The notes beneath the pieces are model-generated. The model worked only from the letters and a program-made list of their open reading frames with translations, did no database searches and was not told the DNA's origin. 46,102 nucleotides of DNA from NCBI GenBank assembly GCA_949291295.1, contig CASEVE010000024.1:1-46102 (forward strand). Direction: 5' to 3'. A program made the translations under genes and the position numbers. The DNA is from an uncultured Olsenella sp. (GTDB taxonomy: Bacteria > Actinomycetota > Coriobacteriia > Coriobacteriales > Atopobiaceae). Positions within the stretch are counted from its first letter, which is position 1. Every line of letters begins with the position of its first letter. Shown here one piece after another: positions 31,716 through 39,717 of this stretch.

Positions 31716-32339
31716 ATGGACGAGCAGCGAACATCTCGGCAGGTTATAGGCTCCCGCATCCGAGAGCGTCGCGAGGCGGTGGGCATCTCCCAGGGAGATC
31801 TGGCCAAACGCGCCTTTGTGGCACGGCAGACGGTGAATAACTGGGAAACGGGAAAGACCCTCATCGACGTGCAGAGCCTCGCGCTCGTGGCTGAGGCCCT
31901 GGGAACCACGGCGAGCGAGCTTCTGGGCGAGAAGGGCGCCGAGGCCGTGCGCGCCGAGGCAGACCTCCGCCACCGTCTCATCGCTCTGCTTGTGGGCTAC
32001 GGGCTTCTCACGCTCCTCTGGGTGGCGCTCGTTGTGACGGGGGCCGCGCTGAGCAATTCGGGGACCGAGACGGCCTCTCTCGTACTGAGCGCCGTCGAGC
32101 TCTGCCAGCTGATCGCGGCGAACGCATGCTGGTTTGGGCTTTGGAACCTCATGAGATCTCATGACCTTCTCACGGCGACGCAGCTCGTCGCGTTTCTTGA
32201 GGGCCGCGACCTCAAGGGCCGCCTGCCACACGGCTTTCTCTACGACTGCGTCTTGCCTCATTGGAGAGTATGGGAGCTCCTGCTGTGGGTCCCGCTCGTC
32301 ATCATGTACGTGACGGTCCTGCTCTTCTCCGCGGCTTAG
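31716..32339 (+). CDS. XRE regulator with membrane-anchored C-terminus
   Basis: A 207-residue protein with an N-terminal XRE helix-turn-helix (about 10-66: IRERREAVGISQGDLAKRA, then VNNWETGKTLIDVQSLALVAEALG) and a C-terminal half with three predicted membrane helices (about 87-108, 120-145, 182-205). Membrane-bound XRE regulators of this kind may sense envelope state. ATG at 31716 follows AAGGAGG. Its stop overlaps that of the convergent VanZ gene by four bases. Confidence 0.88.
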   Translation: MDEQRTSRQVIGSRIRERREAVGISQGDLAKRAFVARQTVNNWETGKTLIDVQSLALVAEALGTTASELLGEKGAEAVRAEADLRHRLIALLVGYGLLTLLWVALVVTGAALSNSGTETASLVLSAVELCQLIAANACWFGLWNLMRSHDLLTATQLVAFLEGRDLKGRLPHGFLYDCVLPHWRVWELLLWVPLVIMYVTVLLFSAA

Positions 32340-33331
32340 ACAAAGTCGTACGGCATGCGCCGCGCGAAGAGGTAGAAGAGCGCAAGCACAGGCCAGAGAA
32401 TCGGGAAGAAGAAGTACGCAGTGCCGAGAACCACGACGCGCAGCACGTAGAACGCCGCCCGGCGCGCGCCCTCGCGCTCGCGTGTCTCGCAGCTCATGCG
32501 CACGAAGGCGCCGCCGGGCGTGGAGCCCGTGTGCCGCCAGGATGCAACCAGCTCAACCCAGAGAAACGTCGCGTACAGCACGAGGTCCAGGGCGTGCGAG
32601 CGCACGCCCTCCGAGACCCCGAGCATCGCCAGAACAAGGCCGATCGCGCCGCCGACCACGAGGGAGACGAGCGTCACGAGCAGCGTGTCCAGCCAAAACG
32701 CCACGCAGCGACGGATGAAGCCGGGCGTGTGCGTGACCTTGCCCTCCTCGGCGAGCGCGCCGGGCGGCAGCACACGTGCGAGCGCCGCCGCGCACGCCCA
32801 CCCAAGCGCCGCTCCCGAGGTGTTGTAGATGAGGTCGTCGACGTCGGCCGTGCGGAAGGCGTATGGGTAGATGCCAAAGAGCCCCGTGCCCTGCGCGGCC
32901 TCAATGCAGAGGGAAGCAAGAAGCCCTACGATGACGGACTTCCAGAACCCCCAGCGCAGGAAGCGTCCCGCAATGAAGCCGAGAGGCATGAAGAGCACTA
33001 CGTTGAACGCAATCTGCGGCAGCGTGCTCACTCCCTCGCGCGCGAAGTCCCCCACAAACGCGAGCGGGTCGAGCTGCCAGGGAACGCCATAGGTAATTCC
33101 GAGTCCAGAGTCTCCGCTTGGTAGCGGGTACAGCGTGAAGCAGCCCAAGCCAAGCACGTAGAGCACCGCGAGATAGGTCGACACGGCCGACCCAAAGCGC
33201 AGCCGCCCGTCGCGGTGATAGAGCCAGGCCAGGATCGGCAACGTGAGCAGGAGAGAGGCCAGGGGCCAGAGCATGAGGGCCAGCAGGAAGTTGTCCGTAT
33301 ATCCGGCAAGGAAGCGTCTGATGAGATTCAT
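32336..33331 (-). CDS. VanZ-RDD fusion membrane protein
   Basis: A 331-residue integral membrane protein with two recognised parts. Residues ~25-190 resemble VanZ (YLAVLYVLGLGCFTLYPL, then NVVLFMPLGFIAGRFLR and CIEAAQ, DVDDLIYNTSGAALGW). Residues ~205-325 are an RDD domain (RRCVAFWLDTLL, GSTPGGAFVRM, ending FYLFARRMPYDFV). VanZ family members are linked to low-level teicoplanin resistance in enterococci, but most are uncharacterised. ATG at 33331 was chosen by the hydrophobic start MNLIRRFLAGYTDNF. Convergent with the XRE gene. Confidence 0.85.
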   Translation of the reverse strand: MNLIRRFLAGYTDNFLLALMLWPLASLLLTLPILAWLYHRDGRLRFGSAVSTYLAVLYVLGLGCFTLYPLPSGDSGLGITYGVPWQLDPLAFVGDFAREGVSTLPQIAFNVVLFMPLGFIAGRFLRWGFWKSVIVGLLASLCIEAAQGTGLFGIYPYAFRTADVDDLIYNTSGAALGWACAAALARVLPPGALAEEGKVTHTPGFIRRCVAFWLDTLLVTLVSLVVGGAIGLVLAMLGVSEGVRSHALDLVLYATFLWVELVASWRHTGSTPGGAFVRMSCETREREGARRAAFYVLRVVVLGTAYFFFPILWPVLALFYLFARRMPYDFV

Positions 33332-33520
33332 GGCGTCCGTTCTCTTGTGTCCTTGGATGGGGCCATTGTGGGGCAACCGCGCAGGCCCTGCCATCGAAAA
33401 CGCTTACGTTATTGAAAGGTGCGGTTTCCGGACGCTCTGGCCGGAAGAGCCGTCCGCAGCCCGCCCGCTCTGCCGCTCCCTGCGCGGAGTCGGCGATGGT
33501 TCGGCTGCGTCGGCGAAGGG

Positions 33521-33649
33521 TCTACTCGGGGGTCTCGAAAATTAACGGACATTGGTTCGCTGAAAAAAGTAACTCAACTGGTCTTTTGTTGGAAAACAAG
33601 GCGTTTTCAGCAAACCAATGTCCGTTAATTTTCGAGACCCCCGAGTAGA
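33521..33649. repeat. Family E long palindrome
   Basis: Inverted arms of 46 bases (33521-33566, 33604-33649) with one mismatch, separated by a 37-base AT-rich loop. The left arm begins TCTACTCGGGGGTCTCGAAA. It occupies the gap between the VanZ gene (reads left) and the MFS gene (reads right); no other copy is in the window. Outside it, 33332-33520 shows no clear feature. Confidence 0.92.
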
Positions 33650-33713
33650 GCCCCGTCCATCCTCTCATGAAGAAGCGGGGATGAGCCCTTCGCGCGCCAA
33701 GAGAAGCGCTATC

Positions 33714-34958
33714 ATGTACTGGAAACGTTTCCACTCGCAGGAGAGGGCTCTTTCGACCGTGTCTATCATTCTTCTCGTTGTCATCTACGTTGCCTTTGTT
33801 GGCCTGGGCATCCCGGACTCGCTCTTTGGTGCGGCGTGGCCCGCCATGCACGCCGATCTTGGCATCCCCGTCTCGTGGGGCAGTGCGGTCACGATGGTCA
33901 CCTGCTGCGGGACCATCGTCTCCAGCCTCTCCTCCGCGGTGCTCATCAACCGATTTGGCACCGGGCGCGTGACCGCCGTCTCCACGGCGCTCACTGTCGC
34001 GGCGCTGCTCGGCTTTGCCGCGGCGCCGGGCTTCCCGTGGCTCTGCCTGCTGGCGATTCCGCTTGGCCTTGGCGCCGGCGCCATCGACACGGCGCTCAAC
34101 AACTACGTGGCCCTGCACTACAAGGCCACGCACATGAACTTCCTGCACTGCGCCTACGGCATGGGCATCACGGTGAGCCCGTTTCTCATGTCCCTTGCGC
34201 TCTCGGGCGGAACGTGGCGCGACGGCTACCTCGAGGCAGCTGCCGTCCAGGCGGCAATCATGGCGGCCACGATCGCGATTCTGCCCCTCTGGTCGCGCGT
34301 CAACCAAACAACCTTGGCGGACGAGAAGGACGACGACCCCGCGCCCCGCGCCGAGAGCCCCCTTGCCCTCGTCCGGCGTCGCGACATCCGCCTTGCCTGC
34401 CTCGTCTTCATGGCGTCTGTGGCCATCGAGGGCGTCTGCAACACCTGGTGCGCGAGCTACCTCGTGAGCGCGCGCGGCATGGCGGCCGGCGCCGCTGCCG
34501 GCATGGTGACCGTCTACTACGTGGGCGTGACGGCGGGGCGCTTTCTCTCCGGCGTGCTCGCCAACCGACTCTCCAGCAAGCAGCTCGTGGGTCTGGGACA
34601 GGCAATCACCTTCCTGGCGGTGCTCGTGCTTCTGGCACCGCTTCCGCTCTCCGCGGCGCCGGTGGGTCTCTTCCTCGTGGGCTTTGGCAACAGCCCGCTC
34701 TACCCCAACATGCTGCACCTCACGCCGCGCCTCTTTGGTCGCGATCTCTCGCAGGCCGTGATCGGCGTCCAGATGGCGGCCTCGTACGTGGGCTCGCTCG
34801 TGCTGCCGCCGCTCTTTGGCGTGGCCGCGGAGCGCGTGGGCTTCTGGCTCTTCCCAGTGGCGCTGCTCGTGCTCTCCGTGGTGGTGCTCGCCGCGTTTCT
34901 TGGCCTCATGGCGCTCAAGGGTTGGAGTCCTCGTAGCGGCGGCATCCGGCGGGGCTAG
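33714..34958 (+). CDS. MFS transporter
   Basis: A 414-residue major facilitator with about twelve membrane helices. Helix 1 begins IILLVVIYVAFVGLGIPDSLFGAAWPAM. The second half begins after the charged loop (TTLADEKDDDPAPRAES, about 200-216). It resembles the FucP/GlpT-unlike sugar or drug carriers of the YfkF type; substrate unknown. The ATG at 33714 has GAGAAG; another ATG at 33681 is possible. The gene follows the family E palindrome. Confidence 0.88.
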   Translation: MYWKRFHSQERALSTVSIILLVVIYVAFVGLGIPDSLFGAAWPAMHADLGIPVSWGSAVTMVTCCGTIVSSLSSAVLINRFGTGRVTAVSTALTVAALLGFAAAPGFPWLCLLAIPLGLGAGAIDTALNNYVALHYKATHMNFLHCAYGMGITVSPFLMSLALSGGTWRDGYLEAAAVQAAIMAATIAILPLWSRVNQTTLADEKDDDPAPRAESPLALVRRRDIRLACLVFMASVAIEGVCNTWCASYLVSARGMAAGAAAGMVTVYYVGVTAGRFLSGVLANRLSSKQLVGLGQAITFLAVLVLLAPLPLSAAPVGLFLVGFGNSPLYPNMLHLTPRLFGRDLSQAVIGVQMAASYVGSLVLPPLFGVAAERVGFWLFPVALLVLSVVVLAAFLGLMALKGWSPRSGGIRRG

Positions 34959-35189
34959 TTCTCGAAGCTGCCCCCTCCGCTCGACGGCGTAAACCCTCAG
35001 ACGGGCCCATTTGCCAGCCAACCCGGCAACGCAAGCCCGGTGGTTGTGTACCATGGACAGGTGCCCACGGAGAAGGGCGTGGCGCACAAGCATAAGCAAC
35101 GGTGTCGTGGTCGGCGGACGGATTGTCGCGTGCAAAAGCACCCCGTGTCCTGTCCGCGCCGAGACCCGTGTCAGGAAGGGCGGCGCTCC

Positions 35190-36197
35190 ATGGCTGAGAT
35201 GCGCTACGTTGAGCTGGGTGGCTCGGGACTCACGGTCTCGCGCCTGTGTCTGGGCGGAATGAGCTTTGGTGTGCCAACGCCTCCGCGCCCGTGGACCGTT
35301 GGCTACGACGAGACGCGCGCCGTGATTGCCGCCGCGCTTGATGCCGGCATCAACTTCATCGACACGGCCAACTGCTACGCGGACGGTACGAGCGAGGAGT
35401 ACATCGGCCGCGCCCTGCGCGAGCTGGGCGTCCCGCGCGAGAGCGTGGTCCTGGCGAGCAAGGTCTTCTACAACGACGGAGGGCTCTCGCGCGAGGCGAT
35501 CATGCGAGAGATCGACGGCACGCTCGCACGCCTGGGCACCGACTACCTGGATCTCTACGTCATCCACCGCTTTGACGCCGCTACGCCCATCGAGGAGACG
35601 CTCGCCGCGCTCGACGAGCTCGTGCGCGCCGGCAGGGTGCGCGCGATCGGCGCGAGCGCGATGTACGCCTACCAGCTCCACAACATGCAGTCCGTTGCCG
35701 CGGCAAACGGGCTCACGCCGTTCTCGACCATGCAGAGCCAGTACAACCTGCTCTACCGCGAGGACGAGCACGAGATGATTCCCGTGTGCCGTCAGTTTGG
35801 GATGGCGCTTACGCCGTACAGCTCGCTTGCGGCGGGCCGCCTCACAAGACCGGGCTGGGACGCGTCCACCCGTCGCAGCAAGACGGACGTGATCTCGCAG
35901 AAGAAGTTCGACCCCATGCGCAGCTGGGACGAGAAGATCGTGTCGCGCGTGGCCGAGCTCGCCGAGCGCCACAGCGTCCCGATGGCCGCGATCGCCATCG
36001 CGTGGCTGTGGGCGCGCGGCGTTGAGTCGCCAATCGTGGGGTGCTCTCGGCCCGAGCTCGTGGGGGCCGCGTGTCGTGCCCTCGACGTGGAGCTCACCGA
36101 CGAGGAGCGCGTCTACCTCGAGGAGCCCTACGTCGCGCACCCCCTTGTGGGCGTGCGCCCACACGACCTTGCCGAGCTTGTGGCGAGAAAGGCCTAG
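35190..36197 (+). CDS. Aldo/keto reductase (second paralogue)
   Basis: A 335-residue aldo/keto reductase that is closely similar along its whole length to the one at 24676 (shared FIDTANCY, IDGTLARLGTDYLDLY, IHRFD, YAYQLHNMQ, QYNLLYREDE). The catalytic Asp, Tyr, Lys and His are present. The ATG at 35190 follows AGGAAGG. It precedes a small membrane gene by nine bases. The two copies are an old duplication or separate acquisition. Confidence 0.92.
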   Translation: MAEMRYVELGGSGLTVSRLCLGGMSFGVPTPPRPWTVGYDETRAVIAAALDAGINFIDTANCYADGTSEEYIGRALRELGVPRESVVLASKVFYNDGGLSREAIMREIDGTLARLGTDYLDLYVIHRFDAATPIEETLAALDELVRAGRVRAIGASAMYAYQLHNMQSVAAANGLTPFSTMQSQYNLLYREDEHEMIPVCRQFGMALTPYSSLAAGRLTRPGWDASTRRSKTDVISQKKFDPMRSWDEKIVSRVAELAERHSVPMAAIAIAWLWARGVESPIVGCSRPELVGAACRALDVELTDEERVYLEEPYVAHPLVGVRPHDLAELVARKA

Positions 36198-36206
36198 GAG
36201 GCCCGC

Positions 36207-36677
36207 ATGCGCATCTACAAAGGCAACGCCGACCTGGTCTTTCGCGGCATCATAGCCCCGTGGTACGGCGTGCTTGCGAGCATTATTGCCGCCGCCGTTG
36301 CGATTCTGGCGCTCCAGCCGGGCATGCCCGCCGGCATTCCGGCGGCACTTCTCGTGGTGGGGGCGTTTTTCATGTGGCCCGTGGTGGTGCGCAACCGCGT
36401 TGAGCTCTACAAGGATCGCCTTGAGATCGTCTTTGGCTGGGGTCGCACGATCATTGCGTACGACCACGTCACGGACGTGCACCGCACGCGGGGCGGCTTT
36501 GGCGAGGCCACCGGTCACCTCTGCGCAACCTCCCTCGACGGCGTCTTCATCGAGGCTCCGCAAGACGGTGACGCCGTGGTCAGCGTTCTCAACAACGACA
36601 TCTTCATCGCCGAGCTCCGTCGTCGCGTCGGGTTGGATGACGCTACTCCGGTCGACGTGCCACCACGGCAAATGTGA
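36207..36677 (+). CDS. Small membrane protein with PH-like domain
   Basis: A 156-residue protein with two close membrane helices (about 14-32 and 42-60), then a domain with NRVELYKDRLEIVFGWGRTIIAYDHVTDV, which resembles bacterial PH (bPH) domains. Function unknown. It begins nine bases after the aldo/keto reductase stop, with GGAGG, so the two are likely cotranscribed. Its 3' end overlaps the convergent methyltransferase gene by 35 bases. Confidence 0.75.
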   Translation: MRIYKGNADLVFRGIIAPWYGVLASIIAAAVAILALQPGMPAGIPAALLVVGAFFMWPVVVRNRVELYKDRLEIVFGWGRTIIAYDHVTDVHRTRGGFGEATGHLCATSLDGVFIEAPQDGDAVVSVLNNDIFIAELRRRVGLDDATPVDVPPRQM

Positions 36678-37482
36678 GCGGGATGCGCGGGCTGCCCTCG
36701 GGCATGGTCCAGCCGTCCGGTGTCTCCACGAGGCAGGGCAGGGAGCGCCACTCGGCATAGGGGCTCTCGCGAAAGTCCTCTATGACTAGTCCCGCGGCGA
36801 GCAGACTGCCGATAAGCTCCTGGAAGTCGTGGTTCCAGTTATGGGCGGCGGTGTGCTCGATCGTGCCTGCCGTGCCGGGTATGTAGCTGCCGTCGTCCTC
36901 GTAGTCGTCCACACCGCCGGAGAGGTAGTCCCCGTGAACCTCCAGCGACTCGTAGACGAGCGCCCCCAGCAGCGGGTGGTCGTCGCGGACGAGAAGGGCG
37001 CCACCGGGTCTGAGCAGGCGCGCCGCCGAGCGCGCCCAGCTCGCGAGCTCGGGCAGCCACTCGAGCGCTCCCGTTCCCGTGACGATGACGTCAAACTGCC
37101 GGTCGATGGCGCTGGCCGCGTGCCGGGCGTCGCCTTCAACAAAGGTGACGTGGGCGCCCGCCCGCCCGGCAATCTCTCGCGCGAGCTCAAGCGAGGCAGG
37201 TGAGAAGTCCAGCCCCCAGACCTCGTCCGCACCAAGGCGCTCCCAGCAGAGCGTGTCCGTCCCGATGTGGCACTGCAGGTGCAGCACGGAGCGGCCAGCA
37301 AGCCCCTGTGGTTCCAGGTGGGGGAGAAGGACCTCGAGGTCGCGACGGGCAACGGGCGAAACGTACGCATGGTCTGCGACAAGCCTCTCGACCTCGTAGA
37401 AGGGTGACGCCGCGTGCACCTTCGCCCGGTCGTCCCAGTTGTCGCGGTTCTCGGCGACCCTGCGCTCGGTCTCTGCGTCCAT
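36643..37482 (-). CDS. SAM-dependent methyltransferase
   Basis: A 279-residue class I methyltransferase. The SAM-binding segment is SVLHLQCHIGTDTLCWERLGA (about 65-85, motif I as L-x-C-x-x-G), followed by VWGLDFSP (motif II) and FVEGDA. The rest of the sequence is typical of small-molecule methyltransferases of the type 11/25 group; substrate unknown. It faces and overlaps the PH-like gene. Confidence 0.88.
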   Translation of the reverse strand: MDAETERRVAENRDNWDDRAKVHAASPFYEVERLVADHAYVSPVARRDLEVLLPHLEPQGLAGRSVLHLQCHIGTDTLCWERLGADEVWGLDFSPASLELAREIAGRAGAHVTFVEGDARHAASAIDRQFDVIVTGTGALEWLPELASWARSAARLLRPGGALLVRDDHPLLGALVYESLEVHGDYLSGGVDDYEDDGSYIPGTAGTIEHTAAHNWNHDFQELIGSLLAAGLVIEDFRESPYAEWRSLPCLVETPDGWTMPEGSPRIPLTFAVVARRPE

Positions 37483-37614
37483 GCGATCTTTTCCGCCTCT
37501 CGTGTCTGGGTTCGGGCTCGTGACGGGCGATTATACCGGGTTTGCGTTCTGCTTGTGGCGGGTTTTGACTCGTCTGCGCGCTACAATGCCGCCAACGATG
37601 AAGAAGGGGGCAGC

Positions 37615-38535
37615 ATGGCAATCGAGCGCGTGGCAATCATTGGCAGGGGGGCGGTGGGCCTGCTCTACGGCACCATTGCCGAGGAGAACCTGGGGCCCGG
37701 GGCCGTCCAGTACGTGATGGACGACGCGCGCTTTGCTCGCCACGTTGGCGAGACGGTGACCGTGAACGGCGAGCCCTGCCGCGTGCCCACGGTTCCCGCG
37801 AGCGAGGCCATACCCGTCGACCTCGTGATCCTTGCGATCAAGGCGCCGGGCATGCCCGCGGCGCTGGATACGATGGAGCACCTCGTGGGCCCGCACACGG
37901 CCATCGCGTCGCTGGTCAATGGCGTGACGAGCGAGGAGCGCATCGCCGAGCGCTTTGGCTGGGAGCGCACGGTGCTCTCGGTGGCGCAGGGCATGGACGC
38001 CGTGTTCATTGGCACCGACATGACCTACAGCCACCCCGGTGAGATTCGCTTTGGCGCGGCATCGGGCACGGCGGCGGGTGTGGCGCAGGACATTGCCAAC
38101 TTCTATGCGCGCGCCGGCATCCCGCATGTGGTGGAGGCGGACATCCGCCACCGCATGTGGACCAAGCTCATGCTCAACGTGGGCATCAACCAGGTCTGCA
38201 TGGTCTACGGTGGCACCTACGGATCTGCGAGCGAGCCCGGCAGCGAGCAGAACCGCTGCTTTGTGGCCGCCATGCGCGAGGCGCTCGCGGTGGCGCGCGC
38301 CGAGGGCGTCGACGTTACGGAGGCGGACCTCGCGCAGATGGCGGCGCTCACGGCTTCGCTCGACCCGGAGGGCATGCCATCCATGGCACAGGACCGCATC
38401 AACAGAAAGCCCACCGAGGTCGAGGAGTTCTCCGGCACCATCGTCCGGCTGGCAAAGAAGCACGGGCTTCTCGTCCCCACCAACCGTTGGCTCTATGAGC
38501 GCATCCGCGAGCTCGAGGCGGGGTTTGGCGCGTAG
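37615..38535 (+). CDS. 2-dehydropantoate 2-reductase family protein
   Basis: A 306-residue ApbA/PanE-family dehydrogenase. The NADP loop is VAIIGRGAVGLLYG (about 6-19, G-x-G-x-x-G). Middle Lys and C-terminal Asn/Glu residues of the family appear in MWTKLMLNVGINQVC (about 180-194). It may reduce ketopantoate for coenzyme A, but the family also has other 2-oxoacid substrates. ATG at 37615 follows GGGGGC. An upstream frame to 37414 was rejected for lack of family similarity. Confidence 0.88.
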   Translation: MAIERVAIIGRGAVGLLYGTIAEENLGPGAVQYVMDDARFARHVGETVTVNGEPCRVPTVPASEAIPVDLVILAIKAPGMPAALDTMEHLVGPHTAIASLVNGVTSEERIAERFGWERTVLSVAQGMDAVFIGTDMTYSHPGEIRFGAASGTAAGVAQDIANFYARAGIPHVVEADIRHRMWTKLMLNVGINQVCMVYGGTYGSASEPGSEQNRCFVAAMREALAVARAEGVDVTEADLAQMAALTASLDPEGMPSMAQDRINRKPTEVEEFSGTIVRLAKKHGLLVPTNRWLYERIRELEAGFGA

Positions 38536-38548
38536 GCGTCAAGCCACG

Positions 38549-39520
38549 CTAGCGCAGCACGGACGTGGCGATGTAGGCCGCATAGAGCACCACAAAGACG
38601 ACGCCGTTGGCGCGGCTCATCTCGTGGCGGCGGCCGATAAAGGCAAAGCCCACGAGCACTACGGAGAAGATCGCAAGAAGCGCCAGGTCAACGTTGTAGA
38701 CCGGGTCATAGGCAATGTTTGAGAAGAGCGCTGGCCCGCCCATCACGAGCAGCAGGTTGGAGATGTTAGACCCCACGACGTTGCCGACGGCGATGTCAGA
38801 GTTGCCGCGGAAGGCGGCGACCACGCTCGTGACGAGCTCGGGCAGACAGGTTCCGAGTGCCACCACGGTGATGCCGATGATGCGCTCCGAGATGCCTAGG
38901 GCGCTCGCGATGCTCACGGAGTTGTCCACGACAAAGTCCGCGCCAAACTTGAGCATGGCGATGCCCGCCACAATGAAGAGGGCGTCTCGGATGAGGTTTG
39001 AGCCCCTGCCCTCTGCCTCAAACTCAGCCTCGAGCTCGGCGTCCTGAGCGGTCTTCTCGCCCGCGCCCTCCTTGAGGCCAACGACAACGGTTCGAATCAC
39101 AAACGCGGCAAACGCAGCGAGCAGTATGACGCCTTCAATCATGGTGACCTGGCCGTCGGTGTTGGCGAGCAGGGCGAGAAGGGCGCAGGCTGCCACGCTC
39201 ACGGGAATCTCAAAGCGCTGTGTGCTGCGCGAGAGCGTGACCGGCGCGATCACGGCGGAGAGGCCGAGGATGAGCAGGAGGTTGGCAAGGCAGCTGCCCA
39301 TGACGTTGCCAAAGGCCATGTCGGCGTGGCCGGCAACCGCCGAGGTCACGCTCACGACGAGCTCGGGCAGGGAGGTGCCGATGGCCACGATGGTGAGACC
39401 CGCCACACGCTCCGGGACGCCAAGACGCGCAGCGATGTTGCACGAGCCCTCCACGAGCCAGTTGGCACCAAAGATGAGCAGGGCGAATCCGATTGCAATG
39501 ATGATGAGGTTAAGAAGCAC
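38549..39520 (-). CDS. Calcium/cation antiporter (CaCA, YrbG-like)
   Basis: A 323-residue CaCA-family antiporter with about ten helices and two inverted alpha repeats. The repeat 1 motif is AIGTSLPELVVSV (about 47-59), and repeat 2 is ALGTCLPELVTSV (about 211-223), each with the ion-binding Glu. The loop between halves is acidic (KTAQDAELEAEFEAEG, about 156-171). It probably exchanges Ca2+ for Na+ or H+. The ATG at 39520 is the first start in a hydrophobic N-terminus. Confidence 0.9.
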   Translation of the reverse strand: MLLNLIIIAIGFALLIFGANWLVEGSCNIAARLGVPERVAGLTIVAIGTSLPELVVSVTSAVAGHADMAFGNVMGSCLANLLLILGLSAVIAPVTLSRSTQRFEIPVSVAACALLALLANTDGQVTMIEGVILLAAFAAFVIRTVVVGLKEGAGEKTAQDAELEAEFEAEGRGSNLIRDALFIVAGIAMLKFGADFVVDNSVSIASALGISERIIGITVVALGTCLPELVTSVVAAFRGNSDIAVGNVVGSNISNLLLVMGGPALFSNIAYDPVYNVDLALLAIFSVVLVGFAFIGRRHEMSRANGVVFVVLYAAYIATSVLR

Positions 39521-39626
39521 GACGGCCCTTTCCGGATCGGGGATACCTCTTTGAGTATTCCATGGGCCGATTTCGGACTATCTGAGCCGGGGACCGACTC
39601 CAAAGCGATTTCATAACTGCGAGAGC

Positions 39627-39713
39627 CGCGCTGGGAAAGGGAAACCTCGCGCATCCCGCACAATCAGGGCGAAAAGTTGCCCAAACTGCGCGTTGTGCGA
39701 GGTTGTCCCTTCT
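39627..39713. repeat. Weak inverted repeat between two minus-strand genes
   Basis: An imperfect dyad: AAGGGAAACCTCGCGCA on the left and, as reverse complement, TTGTGCGAGGTTGTCCCTT on the right (near 39695-39713). It lies in the 197-base gap upstream of the antiporter gene and downstream of the surface protein gene. It may terminate the surface-protein transcript. The match is far weaker than in the main palindrome families. Confidence 0.4.
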
Positions 39714-39717
39714 GCGG

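Noticed and set aside
33522..36758. A 1078-codon open frame on the minus strand
   Set aside because: Antisense to the MFS and aldo/keto reductase genes, which have clear families. The composition (Arg, His, Ala) is typical of a shadow frame.
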